Shown here: positions 22,010 to 33,429 of the stretch, one piece after another
Layout: every line of letters begins with the position of its first letter
Numbering within the stretch: position 1 is the stretch's first letter
NCBI GenBank assembly: GCA_958298945.1
Contig: OY282610.1
Span: 67,205,088-67,269,087 of the forward strand
Direction of reading: 5' to 3'
DNA from: Atherix ibis
Taxonomy: Eukaryota > Arthropoda > Insecta > Diptera > Athericidae
DNA: 64,000 bases
The notes under the pieces: model-generated
Seen by the model: only the letters and a program-made list of their open reading frames with translations
Database searches by the model: none
What the model was told of the DNA's origin: nothing
Position numbers and translations under genes: made by a program

Positions 22010-23926
22010 CAGAACTCAATCACTAACGCCCACATAACTCATAACAAACCAACCATACGAGAACATGACTATAATCTTCCGCAAAAAATTCGCAGCTTGA
22101 TAAGCGAGAAACGTCGAGCCAGGGCCCACTGGCAACGTTCAAGAATGCCAAATGAGAAGAAAAAACTGAACCAACTACAACGAGAACTGAAACAAGAAAT
22201 AATTAATTATAACAATGAACGATTTACTGAATACACAGAATCACTGACAACTAATAAGTCACTCTGGACAGCTACCCGACGAATTCTCAAATACAAAACA
22301 GCTACACACCCGCTCCGGAATACCGACGGATAAACAGAAAGCTGACATCTTCGGCAAACACTTAGAAAACATCTTTAAACCTCACGAAGATGTCCAAGAC
22401 ATTCTGCATGACGAACAAATATTCCGACAAATATCAACTCAGTTGCCCATAAGTCCACCTCCTAAGTTTTTCACTCCTTCCGAAGTTAAATTCACAATAG
22501 AACACCTTTCCAATAGAAAAGCCCCAGGATATGACCTAATAACTTCAGAAATCCTGAAACAAATTTCCAAAAAAACCCTCGTCCTTATAACCTATATTTA
22601 TAATAGTATCCTCCGCACATCATTTTTTCCTTCCCTGTGGAAGTTTTCCATAATTAAGATGATCCCAAAACCCAATAAGCCCAAAAATCTTCCTACCTCA
22701 TATAGACCTATAAGCCTCCTTCCCATGTTATCAAAAATCCTAGAAAAATTAATCCTAAAACGCCTTTATCCCATTTTTGAAACCGAGGGTGTCATTCCTC
22801 AGTATCAGTTTGGATTTCGACCTGAGCATTCCACTATCCAGCAGTGTCATCGCGTAGTCGACTACATAGCGTGTTCGCTAGAGCAAAAGGAATACTGCCC
22901 AGGAGTGTTTCTTGACATTTCGCATGCTTTCGACCGTGTATGGCACCCTGGATTGCTTTGGAAGTTGCAGCGAGTCCTACCCTCGAGTTATTTCCACATC
23001 CTTAAATCTTATCTCTCAGACCGATATTTTCAGGTAGCTGAAAATATGGAGTACTCTGACATTTATCCAATTTCCGCCGGTGTCCCTCAAGGAAGTATCC
23101 TAGGTCCTATCCTATATAACATTTATACCCATGACATTCCTTGCCACAACAACATCCTAACCGCAACATATGCTGACGATACAGCCATCCTGACACATCA
23201 CAAAGATCCTTCCACAGCCATTAGTATTCTTCAGAACCATATCCACTCCTTAGAAACTTGGTTCAAAAGGTGGAGAGTGAAGGTAAATGAGCAAAAATCT
23301 GCTCATGTAACTTTCACACTCTGCCGAGAACAAATTCCCGACATAACCCTAAACGGCAGTATTATTCCACAAAAAAATAGCGTACGTTACCTTGGACTTA
23401 TATTCGACAAACGGTTAACCTGGAACCTTCATACGAAAACTAAAAGACGTGAACTTAACGGACGATATAAACAATTCTTACGTCTCCTAGACAGCAAATC
23501 GAAACTTACAACACCAAGTAAACTATTACTGTACAATACGGTTCTGAAACCAATATGGACATATGGTCTAGAACTTTGGGGTTCGACTAAGCATTCCAAC
23601 TCCCTTCCAATCCAATCCCTACAATCCCGAATCCTTCGTAAAATTGTCAATGCCCCCTTTTATGTGCGAAACACTGTTATCCACCGTGACCTAAATGTTC
23701 CATTTGTTCGGGAACTTTTCACTCCCACCCTTCCAGTATACACCCATCGACGTTTAAAACGGCGATGGCCGAGAGATTATTTAAAATTATAAAATAAAAT
23801 TACCCTGTTCTGAGGTAACATCGATGGGTGTTTTCCTCCACATGTCTTCATGTCCTTGTATATTCCCGTAAAAAATCTGCTTGTTACTAGCATAAGTAGT
23901 TGTAGATATCATTTAAAATAAAAAAA
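22010..23926 (+). mobile_element. Jockey-type LINE (element B), 5'-truncated, inserted in element A
   Basis: Exact 13-bp duplications at 21997-22009 and 23927-23939 flank it, and it ends in an A-rich tail (AAAATAAAAAAA). It contains the end of the APE-RT linker, the whole RT and a short 3' UTR carrying the landmark ACATCGATGGGTGTT (about 23820). Fragments of the same family lie at 28140-28845 and 60055-60145. Confidence 0.92.
22443..23792 (+). CDS. Jockey-type reverse transcriptase (element B, 5'-truncated ORF2)
   Basis: One open frame of 449 codons. A preceding linker frame (21998-22333, EKRRARAHWQRSRMP) ends in TAA at 22331-22333, so ORF2 is broken there by stop or frameshift. The RT is intact: SNRKAPGYDLITSEI, YRPISLLPMLSKILEK, FGFRPEHSTIQQ, FLDISHAFDRVWHPG (motif A Asp), AGVPQGSILGPILYN (motif B), TYADDTAIL (active site), then the thumb and a C-terminal region with NAPFYVRNTVIHRDLNVP, a hallmark of Jockey-clade elements. 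RT copies element RNA at the nicked target. The endonuclease is missing, so it is not autonomous, but RT decay is slight, so the insertion is fairly young. Confidence 0.92.
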   Translation: MPISPPPKFFTPSEVKFTIEHLSNRKAPGYDLITSEILKQISKKTLVLITYIYNSILRTSFFPSLWKFSIIKMIPKPNKPKNLPTSYRPISLLPMLSKILEKLILKRLYPIFETEGVIPQYQFGFRPEHSTIQQCHRVVDYIACSLEQKEYCPGVFLDISHAFDRVWHPGLLWKLQRVLPSSYFHILKSYLSDRYFQVAENMEYSDIYPISAGVPQGSILGPILYNIYTHDIPCHNNILTATYADDTAILTHHKDPSTAISILQNHIHSLETWFKRWRVKVNEQKSAHVTFTLCREQIPDITLNGSIIPQKNSVRYLGLIFDKRLTWNLHTKTKRRELNGRYKQFLRLLDSKSKLTTPSKLLLYNTVLKPIWTYGLELWGSTKHSNSLPIQSLQSRILRKIVNAPFYVRNTVIHRDLNVPFVRELFTPTLPVYTHRRLKRRWPRDYLKL

Positions 23927-23939
23927 GGTGTTGTTTTCA

Positions 23940-24488
23940 ATAACCTATTTAAAATGAATTGCAACGTGGTTAGAAGAAAGAAGTTGGCGATTAAGGCGCA
24001 CTTTGGAACGATTTCATTATTCAAAAGCAAATTTCTATGGTCTAAAACCAAATTAATGTTGTACAAGGTTCTAATCAGACAAGTTTTAACTTATGCTTAT
24101 CCATTTTGGTTCTCGATATCTCATGAGGCTGCGAGTAGTTTGGAAATTTTTTAAAAGGAAAATACTAAGGCAATGTATGGAAATTGGTTTAAGTGAACGA
24201 AATAAATACTATTAGAATAGAGTTCTTTATGATAAAGCGGGGGTCGTTCCTATTCTGAATTACATGCACAACCAAATGAAAAAGGATATCGATAAATTGG
24301 ATGTTCATCCCAATGGAATTATGAATGAGTTATACTCGGTTTTTGGAGCAAGTTCTTCAACCAGTGATTATTATCTATCCCCGTTCTGTGTGGCAAATTT
24401 AGAACTGAATGATCCTCTATTTTTGGGAACTGATCCTTTATTCTATAAAAGTAGTTTTTATAATAATATGAGGAATAATAGAAGATAG
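23940..24488 (+). pseudogene. Jockey element A ORF2: C-terminal RT/thumb fragment
   Basis: Continues element A after the second insertion: RRKKLAIKAHFGTISLFKSK, LYKVLIRQVLTYAYPFWF and SHEAASSLEIF, then a frameshift into ERKILRQCMEIGL, a stop, and a last open part ending RNNRR at 24488. The Y-x-P-x-W and ERK-x-LR pattern is the usual end of a Jockey-type ORF2. No RNase H domain follows. 24489-24772 is its probable 3' UTR. Confidence 0.8.
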
Positions 24489-24774
24489 TGGTGGCTTCTT
24501 TTGGTTGATGAAAAGTTGAGAGGTTGCTCATTTGCCTCACTGATCGGCTGATTGGTTTTTTTTCTTCTTTATTAAATATCTTTTGTTTAAGTTACAATAT
24601 TGATGGCTTTGGAGGTTCCAGCTGGACCGTCTTGGAGGTTTGGTTGTTGACCTGACTGCTGTGGAACCTGAGATTATTGTCGACATATACCGAAATTTTC
24701 TTTCAAAAGGGAAATTATTTTATGATTATCGGTGCTTGGATATACACATAATTAATAGCAGTACAGTAAAGTTA

Positions 24775-26066
24775 CGAGGGTCATTCAACAAGTACTAAGC
24801 TTCACTTCCCGATGGAACTGCTGTCACAAAAAAAATTTACCATCGTGCAGTACATTCTTTTAGTAGCCTACTGTCAAAGTTTCAGTCGATTCCCTTCATT
24901 AGTTTTGTTTTGAGAGCCTTTGAAAGCGAGCGTGTCGGTCGGTTGCACAAAAATGGAAAAAGAACAATATCGTTCGGTGATTAGATTCTTGTTTTAGGAA
25001 GGGAAAACGCATAGCAAAATCAAAGATCGCTTGGATGCTGTGTATGGTGACTCTTCTCCTTCGATAGCGACCGTCAAGAATTGGTTCAACGAGTTTGTTC
25101 GTGGCCGCACGTCGGTTTTTGATGAGATACGCCCAGGTGCCCCGAAAACGGCTGCTACGGAGGAAAACGTTAAAAAAGTCCACGATCTCGTATTGGCAGA
25201 CCGTCGATTGAAGGTTCACGAGATAGCTGAGACTGTGGGCATCGCAGTAGGAACGGTGCATCATATTCTACACGAAGAACTGGGCATGAGAAAGCTGTCG
25301 GCGCGATGGGTGCCGCGTTTGCTCACACCGGAAAACAAGCGCAACCGTGAGACCACATCGGCGACGTGTTTGGCGCTGTTTCAGCGCAATCCAGCGGAGT
25401 TCTTGCGTCGTTTCGTGACCGTCGACGAAACATGGATTCACTGGTACACACCAGAGACCAAGGAACAGTCGAAACAGTGGACTTCACCCGGCGAATGTGC
25501 TCCGAAGAAGGCGAAGACTGTTCGATCGGCCGGAAAGGTGATGGCCACCGTTTTCTGGGATTCACAAGGTGTGATGCACATCGATTACCTCGAGAAGGGT
25601 AAAACAATCACGGGGCGCTACTATGCTGACTTATTAGGCCGATTTGACGTCGAATTTAAGAAAAAGCGGCCCCGCTTTGCTAAGAAAAAAGTCCTGTTCC
25701 ACCACGACAACGCGCCGGCTAACACCTCCGCCATTGGCATGCCCAAATTGGTCGAATTGCGCTACGAATTACTGCCCCATCCACCGTACTCTCCAGATTT
25801 GGCCCCCTGTGACTACTTTTTGTTTCCAAACCTGAAAAAATCACTCGCCGGGAATAGATTTGGGTCGAATGAGGAGGTCATCGTCGGCACGGAGGCCTAT
25901 TTTGCTTCCCTCGAGAAAATGTATTTTTTGGACGGGTTACAAAAGTTAGAGCATCGCTGGGCCAAGTGTATCGAGCTTGGAGGAGATTATGTGGAAAAAT
26001 AAATTGCCACCTTTCCAAAAATTTCGTTTTTCTTTTGTAGGCTAAGTACTCGTTGAATGACACTCG
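24775..26066 (+). mobile_element. mariner-type transposon, copy 2 (1292 bp)
   Basis: Ends CGAGGGTCATTCAACAAGTA... at 24775 and an inverted counterpart with a few changes ending at 26066, flanked by TA (24773-24774, 26067-26068). Same family as 3077-4353, opposite orientation. It landed in or beside the 3' UTR of Jockey element A. Confidence 0.95.
24953..26002 (+). pseudogene. mariner DD34D transposase, full length with one nonsense codon
   Basis: From ATG 24953 to TAA 26000-26002 is 350 codons in a single frame, the normal mariner length, interrupted only by TAG at codon 15 (24995-24997; copy 1 has Leu there). The helix-turn-helix region, WVPRLLTPENK linker, VDETWIHWY, HHDNAPANTS and SPDLAPCDYFLFPN are all present, with 34 residues between the second and third Asp. 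In HHDNAPA-N the usual His is Asn. Reinitiation at Met 25031 would lack about 26 N-terminal residues of the DNA-binding domain. Subfamily not determined. Confidence 0.93.
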
Positions 26067-26068
26067 TA

Positions 26069-26690
26069 TATATCAACATTGTAAACTGTTATACTCCTAA
26101 ACAGTATTAGAAGTGTGGATGGTTCTTAGTATTACTTATTTTTGTTTTTTTTTATTTAATTGGTATGAATTCAATTTATTTGAACTAAGTTATGATCTAG
26201 TCCTGACACTGTTAAATATTTGTACAACTAGTTTTAACTATATATATTTTTGTATTACTTTTACATAACAGGCTGTAATTATCCTTGCCATGTTACAATA
26301 ATTGTTAGAAGATTACCTTTTGATAATCTGCATAGTTTATAGTTTATGAACTGTTATACTACATTGCTAAGTAATTATCTCATTAAGTAAATGTTTTGGT
26401 TTTATTTTGCCCTAAGACTCAAGCCATTATTAATTTGACTGTCATAATGATTTATATCATGGTTGCGTATGATAAAATGGTAAAAAATTAAGTAAAAATG
26501 AAATGTATTTTTTGGAAAAATTTACAAATTGTAACTCTAAAATATTGGTTGCATTTGATATGCTGAAAAATTATTCCGGATTAGTATGTGTAAAACATTA
26601 GAACACTACATTATCCAAAAAAAAAAAAATTGTAATAGATTAACCTTAAAAATAAGTATATGATATTAATAAACGCAATTTTTTTTAAAC
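26069..26690. other. AT-rich spacer, possibly continuing the 3' UTR of element A
   Basis: No gene recognised. If the mariner inserted into element A, its 3' end lies here, but no poly(A) end or duplication is clear. Confidence 0.35.
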
Positions 26691-28100
26691 TAAAAAGAAA
26701 AGTCAATTTATTTTGCTTTCAGTAAATAAAAAAATTAATTTTAGGCAATTTTTTTTTAATAGTGCTCACAAAAATTTATTTTGAAAGGATATTCTTTTTT
26801 CGATCAGGATAATATGGATCAAGAAGGCTATGTGAAAGTGTATGTAATGAAACCATGAAACAAATTGCCATTTTTATTCAAAAAAGCAAACTTTATTTTT
26901 AAAAAAATACAGCGAACTTTAGGCATTTTTTTTTAAAACGCCTGGAAAAAATTTTCCTGTAAGGACTTTTTTAGTCCGATCAGGATAATAAGAATAATTA
27001 ATAGTTTCGCATATGTATGCGCATTAACATCATAAAACAAATCTCCGAAAAAAAATTTCCTTTTTCATAGAAAAATAGAAATTTGAAGAAAAAAAATTTA
27101 TGATCTTTTGGCAAATTTTTCTCAAAACTCCCACCGAAATTTATCGTGACAGGTCATTTTCCTTCCAATCATTATACTAAGAGTCATAAAAGGTTTGCCT
27201 GAAAGTGTGCAATGACACCATAAAATAAATTCTAAAAAACCTTAATTTTTATACAAAAAAAAAAAACGAATTTTAAGAAAGAAAACAATAAATTTTATGA
27301 ATTTTTTCCAAAATCACCAACAAAAATTTATCCAGAAAGGATATTCTCATTCCAATCGAGAAAATATGCATTGCAGAAGCTTTGCCTGAAAGTGTGCAAT
27401 GACACAATTAAAATAAATTCAAAAAACCTTAATTTTTATACAAAAAAAAAAACGAATTTTTAGAAAGAAAACCATAAATTTTATGAATTTTTTCTCAAAA
27501 CCACCAACAAAAATTTATCCAGAAAGAATTTTCTCATTCAAATGAGAATAATATGAATCGGAGAAGCTTTGCCTGAAAGTGCACAATCATACCCCAAATA
27601 AACATCTCCAAAAAACCACCATTTTCATAGGGAAAAACAAATTTTAAGAGAAAGTGGACTCAGTGTAATAATTGTTGTCTCCTATTTTTTGAGAAAACTG
27701 GGTGCCTGGTGTAAAAATTGGATTTTCGTGAATATTGTCACAAATTTTCGAATTTTTGTGGTTTTTTGCATATCTTTAGGTGGTCAATTTATTTTGCTTT
27801 CAGTAAATAAAAAAATTAATTTTAGGCAATTTTTTTTTATTAGTGCTCACAAAAATTTATTCTGAAAGGATATTCTTTTTTCGATCAGGATAATATGGAT
27901 CAAGAAGGCTTTGTAAAAGTGTATGTAATGAAACCATGAAACAAATTGCCATTTTTATCCAAAAAAGCAAACTTTATTTTTAAAAAAATACAGCGAACTT
28001 TAGGCATTTTTTTTTAAAACGCCTGGAAAAAATTTTCCTGTAAGGACTTTTTTAGTCCGATCAGGATAATAAGACTATTTAATAGTTAATTCAGGATAAT
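26690..28100. repeat. Diverged tandem repeat of about 170-190 bp, with a ~300-bp block repeated 1.08 kb apart
   Basis: A landmark block (GATCAGGATAATATGGATCAAG or a diverged version, then a ...GAAAGTGT(G/A)(C/T)AATGA segment) recurs near 26811, 26979, 27167, 27354, 27538, 27882 and 28058. About 26702-26998 and 27783-28080 are nearly identical, which suggests a recent duplication within an older array. No coding content. Confidence 0.8.
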
Positions 28101-28139
28101 AAGACTAATTAATTTGAATAAATATTGGGATATCGATAA

Positions 28140-28845
28140 ATATCAACACAGCTTCCTATAAGTCTACGTACTTCGAAGTTAAATCCATAATAGATCACCT
28201 GTTAAGCAAAAAAGCCCCAGGATATGACCTGATAACTTTGAAAACACAAAAACAAATGTCCAAAAAAAAAACTTGCCCCAAAAATTTATATTTATAATAC
28301 TCGTAGTATCCTCCGTACAACTTTTTTTCCTTCACTTTGGAAGTTCTCTGTAATCAAAATAATCTCAAAACCCAACAAACACAAACACCTTCCTGTCTCA
28401 TAAAGGCCCAAAATTCTTCTTCAAATTTTATAAAAAATCTTTGAGAAATTAATCCTAAAACGTTGTTATTCTATTATTGAAACCGAGTGTGTGATCTGTC
28501 AGCATCAGTTTGGATTGCTGTACACTATCCAGCAGTGTCATTGCATAGTCGACTACTTGGCGTGCTCGCTAGAGCGAATTCCATAAAACTTCTTTTTGAT
28601 ATTTTGCACGCTTTCGAACCCTCGATTGCTTTCGAATCTACCACGAATTTTTCCTTCTGGTTATTCCATATCCTAAAATCCTATCTCTCAGACCGATATT
28701 TACAGGAATAAAGAAAACAATCTGCTCAGACAGAGAAACATCGATGGGTGTTAACTCCTTCATCATACTCTCCCGTCAATGTTTCCTTGCTAAAATATCT
28801 GCTTGTTACAAAAATATTGGGTTGTATATATTTAAGAAAAAAATC
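28140..28845 (+). mobile_element. Degenerate, internally deleted Jockey element B relative
   Basis: Broken frames match element B: KKAPGYDLIT, then FHILKSYLSDRY (28665-28710), and directly afterwards the 3' UTR landmark ACATCGATGGGTGTTAACTCC (about 28740). The RT from motif B onward is deleted. Many stops. Confidence 0.85.
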
Positions 28846-30050
28846 TGCTAATAAGAAACAGTTCACGTTTGCGGCTCATTACAGAATAAGATAGATTTGC
28901 TCATTCCAATGAAGTGACATAAATTGTGTCTGTGTGAATTGTACAATTATAATAAAAGTCCAAATTATAACTTTAATTAGTTTTGTTAGAAAATAAACAG
29001 CTCCGTTAGATATCCGCCCTGCGCGTTTGCAATCTTAGTTGTTGATAGTCCATAGAAGAACCAAATAAAATTTATGTAGAAATAATTCGAGCATAAAAAT
29101 TTTAGTTGTTTTAATCATTACAGACAGATTGTTCGAAAATCTTGGTCGCCAAGACACCAAATAGGAACAAACCTTAAATAAGACTCGGAAGATACTAAAA
29201 TATATATTTCAGAGAGCTATTAGAAGGCATGAAAGCATTAGAAGCTGCGGAGACCTTAGAAACCGTAGTAACTGTAGATAAATAGCTCAGAAATCTTAGA
29301 TTAATAGGTCAGGAAGCTTAGATGTACCGTAGGGATAATATATACCATATACTGCGGGCACCTTCAAATTCCGACATAGAAATAAAAGAAAAAGATATGA
29401 TCACAATAGAAACCACTCAACCGAAGCCACCACAAATATATTGTATAAACAAGAATGAAGTTGGAAATAGCTAATTTTTGTGCAAGGGCCACATAGAAGG
29501 TCTTGGAGTATAAACAAAAAACAAGTGAAGCCTATAGAAGTATAGGCTTGAATGAATCAAAGGCAAATTTTCCTACGTATCAGGTGAGAGATGAAAAGCA
29601 CCAATTGATGACATAAGAAATGATTTGTAGTATTTCTAATATCAAACCCGGAGGAAAAACAGTCCCTTTACAACTCTTCTTTATTAGCCTTCTGCCGGCA
29701 AAATTTAATGTAGACATTTTGAATGTAAGCACGCTAGTTTTCACAAAAATTAAAGTTAAAAAGCCATACCCTTAAAAGGACATGGGTGTCAGGAATATCA
29801 GGGATCACACTAAAACTATATGCCGCCACGCATCAAAGTGCTGGGAAGTATTTAACTTCCGAGTGTACAAAAGTAAAACAAACTCCGGCTAAATGTGCCC
29901 AGGTCCACTTTTTAAAAGAAGAAAAACAATAAAAAATTAACTACAATTCCACGGTGAAAAAATTCAGAAATTGTTAAAATATATTGAAAATATTTAAATA
30001 TTTAAGTAGCTTTCAAAGTGGACTTGGCAATCTAATTGGACTCCTATTCA
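28846..30050. other. Unannotated spacer
   Basis: No ORF or repeat recognised. 29700-29960 is less AT-rich and could be old transposon sequence, but no motif identifies it. Confidence 0.4.
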
Positions 30051-30059
30051 AAAGGAATG

Positions 30060-30620
30060 GATTCGGTTTTATTCTAATAATACTGGATTGCTGAGAACCT
30101 TAAAATTTAAGGAGATTTTTTGGTCTAAAATTTTTTCGAACTTCAGAAAAATGCTGCCGCAAGCTCTGGTTCCAACCGTTAAGCAAGGCAAAAGTTACGA
30201 TTTTGGCTTGGGGTTGCTTCTCTATGGTTGGAGGAGCAGACTTGGTTTGGACTGATGAAATTTTGGGAAAACATTTTAGAAATAATTGATCTTCCATCAG
30301 GGCTTTTGGTTCATTTATGAAAGAATCGTTATACATAAAGATAACGATTCTTAACATACTATAAAATTATGAAGTGACTATCTAGAAAATGAAAAACAAA
30401 AAGGAATTTTTGTAAATATGTCATGGCCACCACAATTACCCGATTGAAATTCAAAAGAAGTTTTATGGAATTCGCTTGACAGAAGAGTGCGGCAGCATTG
30501 TCCATTGTCCAAGGCAGACTTGTGGAGTAAAGAATACGAAGAACAAAAACTAAACAACCGAAGGCCTAGAAACGTACAAGCTGCCATCAAGTGCAAAGGA
30601 TATTTTCTATATTCTATTTT
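30060..30620 (+). pseudogene. Tc1-like transposase remnant
   Basis: Broken plus-strand frames: VPTVKQGK followed in another frame by AWGCFSMVGGADLVW, which follows Tc1 (PTVKHGGGSVMVWGCFS), and about 150 codons later WPPQLPD, stop, NSKEVLWNSLDRRVRQ, which follows the Tc1 third-Asp region (WP-x-QSPDLNPIE-x-LW-x-LDRRVR). The expected catalytic Glu/Asp of that motif is replaced, and stops and frameshifts abound. N-terminal DNA-binding domain and terminal repeats not found. Confidence 0.72.
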
Positions 30621-30949
30621 TAATTTTATAATAATTAATATATAGTATAAAAAATATACCATACTACAGTGCAGACCGTAGGCGCACTATATACACTCTC
30701 TGCCAAAAGTCGGCGACCACTTTGGCTTTAGGGAGAAAGTTAGTAAAACTCGGAAAAAAAATTATTGCTGCACTTCGCGAGCCATTATGGACCTCCTGGA
30801 CCCAACAACTCCATTCCCTAGTCCCCTATTTAAACTTATACTATTCGGTGTAAGGAAAAGTTCTGTCGTTTTTTTTCTAAAGAAAAAACTAAATTTTTTT
30901 CACTTTTTATTCAAAAATTAATCAAAAATATAATTTCCTTTATTAGTTA

Positions 30950-31860
30950 CAACTGTCTGGCAGCTTATCCAACCCCCTGGAAAAGAAGTCCTCGTTTTTG
31001 GACGCAAAGTATTCTTCCACTGCCATTTAGATACGCTCCGAATTTATATATTCATTTCCATCAAGAAAGTTTTGCAGCGACCTGAGTAGATGATAGTCAG
31101 ATGGTGCAATATCTGGAGAATATGCTGGCTGAGGTAGAGTTTCCCTACTCAACTCTGCAATTTTTTGTACGGTTTTTCTTGCCACGGGCGGTCTAGCGCT
31201 GGCATGGTGAATAATTACACCCTTTCTGTTGGCCAAATATGGACGTTTAGGTTGAATTTCTTTATTCAAAACATCAAGTTGCGAACAGTAACGATCAGCA
31301 TCGACCGTATAATTTTCTTTCACCAACTCATAGTGAACAATACCCCTCCGATCCCACCAACAACACAACATAACTTTCTTTCGATGCACGCCAGTTTTGG
31401 ATGTGGTCAGTGGTGTCTCCCCTTTGTAAACATATGCTCTTTTTATTACCACATAAACTATCCACTTTTCATCACCAGTCACCAAACGGTAAAAAAACGG
31501 TTCACTTTTGTGACGAGCAAGATTTGAAGAACATATTAAAATTCGATCCATTAAATTTTTTCCGCTTAATTCGTGTGGCACCCAAATAGAGAGTTTGGAC
31601 ATAAAACCAAGTCTTTTAATATGCTCTAAAGCAGTGGTCTGATGAATTCCAAACTTGAAGGGCACTTCTGTGGAATTTAACATGGGATTTGTCCTGATCA
31701 TACTGCGTAGCACTTCGTCATTGCCATCTGATGGCCTTCCCTCAAAGAAAAATCACCCGAACAAAATTTCGCAAACCATCTCTGGCGTATTCGAGCTGTT
31801 ACTGCGTCTTCCGCCCCTGCTGAAGGATGCTAAGTAAAATACTTTTCATCTGGACGATGG
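30950..31860 (-). pseudogene. mariner transposase remnant, second catalytic Asp lost
   Basis: From high to low coordinates: a frameshifted N-terminal part (RWFAKFCSGDFSLREGRPSD near 31750), then an open frame 31713-31027 with WVPHELSGKN, VTGDEKWIVYV, VMLCCWWDRRGIVHYELV, VIIHHASARPPVA and YSPDIAPSDYHLLRSLQ. A single in-frame TAA follows, and then MAVEEYFASKNEDFF to about 30951. The normal HHDNARPH is HHASARPP: the catalytic Asp and the following Asn have both changed. It looks like the cecropia/mellifera-type mariners; ends not delimited. Confidence 0.85.
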
Positions 31861-31869
31861 CAATCTAGC

Positions 31870-33420
31870 TAACAGGGGGCAATAGTAAATTGGAATGGAT
31901 AACGACTCTGATATGTTATTCTTTCATGTGCAGGCAAAATAATTGCGTTGGATGTGTGAATAATTCTTGTAAAAAAACAAAACTATAAAGGGCGAACTAT
32001 AAAAGCCTAAAATCAGTTGCAATGATGGGGAACAGAGATCAAAAAACGACTATTGCCTATGGGATAGGGTGGATGTATGAACGTAGAAGTGTTTGGCGTA
32101 AGCCTGCATGGAGACTTCATTCGCCTTTTTTCATGGCAAATATGGTCGCGATCCAGAACTTTTTCGGGAATCGATCCCCAAAGATTATTCCAAGTTCGTA
32201 TACAAAGGGACACGGTTCCGATGGTTAAATGCTTTAATAGCGAATTTTGTTTGGCTCTTCGGAGATGGGAGTATGGCCTACTGGTCGCGGAATTTATCCC
32301 ACACTTCGGTGCAAACAAACACGTAGTAGCGTGACCGTAGGAATTGTTACTGCGTCTACTCCAAACACGCCATACATGTTTTTTTTGCCTTCATCGTGTT
32401 GTTTCCTTTTTGGAACTCATACAACATACAATGTCATAAGTGCACTTTTTCTTCACACATGTTGACTGTTTTATAAGTTTAAAAAAGCTGACAAAAATAC
32501 GAAAAAATATTTAAAAACCATCAATCATACAGTAATCTAATGGTTAAAATCGATTTCAGTCGAATCAGAATTCTCGCTAAGAATCGACAACGAATACAAG
32601 TACAAGTATTCGAAAACAACAGAACTTTCCCTTACACACAATAATAATCTGCTCCACAAAATATAACAAAATTCTCAATATTCTATACTACTAACCACAG
32701 ACCAGTCTCCCTCAGATAATTTCCCACACGTACTATGAAGTCGCCAAATGGACTCACGGTCGTGGCGTCATGAAATGGCCCCTGGCACATGTCTAAGGCA
32801 CCTTACAAACAATAACAAAATTTTTGCTGCGCTATATTTTCGGCCAAGTCGTTCTGACCGGATACATTATGGACTACAGTTCCAATTCCTACTGGCGACT
32901 GATGTCTGCATTATAATTATTTATTCTGAGCCAAGCGTGAATCGGCTTACGTAGAATAATTCTTATTGTAGTGTTCCTGAAGTAATCTAATTAGCAGCTC
33001 TACATTGACCGGATATTTAGCTTACAATCTAGCGTAAACTTTTCAAATCAAATAGAAGCCAAGTAATAAAGTTAATATACTGTAGCGTGCCACTACAATT
33101 TTCGATGACAAAGAGAGTTAATCAATTTGGCAAGTGATTTGATCACAATCAGTCTTCAAATCATATTCTTTTCATTACGTATTTGAGAGTAGAGTTGACG
33201 AAGAAGACATCATTTATATGAGCTTTTATTCTTTGAATCAATTTCAATAAACTTACGACTGTTTTATAGTTCTATTTTGTCCGTTGCAGCAATGCTGAAT
33301 GTGTTAATATTTTTTTTCAAAATTTTTATAATAAGTTTTTACTTACTGTTTTTGAGCATGACGAAATTTCTTCAGAACCACGAGATCCTTCAGTTTTTCA
33401 ATAGAATTTATCAATCCAAG
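31870..33420. other. Spacer with unrecognised former coding-like stretch (about 32020-32460)
   Basis: At 32020-32335 several frames are open on both strands (plus: KYGRDPELFRESIPKDYSKF), with fairly balanced base composition compared with its surroundings. It may be an old transposon or retropseudogene, but I do not recognise it. The rest shows nothing clear. A possible retrotransposon LTR around 32970-33300 (ahead of the Gypsy remnant) was considered but no paired repeat was found. Confidence 0.3.
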
Positions 33421-33429
33421 TAAGAATTA

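Larger units (their letters stand above)
16391..24774 (+). mobile_element. Jockey-superfamily LINE (element A), interrupted by two nested insertions
   Basis: Pieces in order: gag-like ORF1 (to 17398), APE endonuclease (17382-18360), RT N-terminal part (18386-18929), RT middle (21161-21996), RT C-terminal part and tail (23940-24488), then probable 3' UTR up to the mariner at 24775. Removing the inserts at 18930-21146 and 22010-23926 restores continuous collinear reading of one retrotransposon, apart from several single-base frameshifts. The 5' end is cut and joined to the satellite. Clade assigned from gag with zinc knuckles plus APE plus RT and no RNase H seen. Confidence 0.88.

Noticed and set aside
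32013..32465. Possible host exon(s) on either strand
   Set aside because: Frames on both strands are open and none has a recognisable domain or consistent splice borders.
32970..33300. LTR of the Gypsy remnant
   Set aside because: No second copy of the sequence found downstream.
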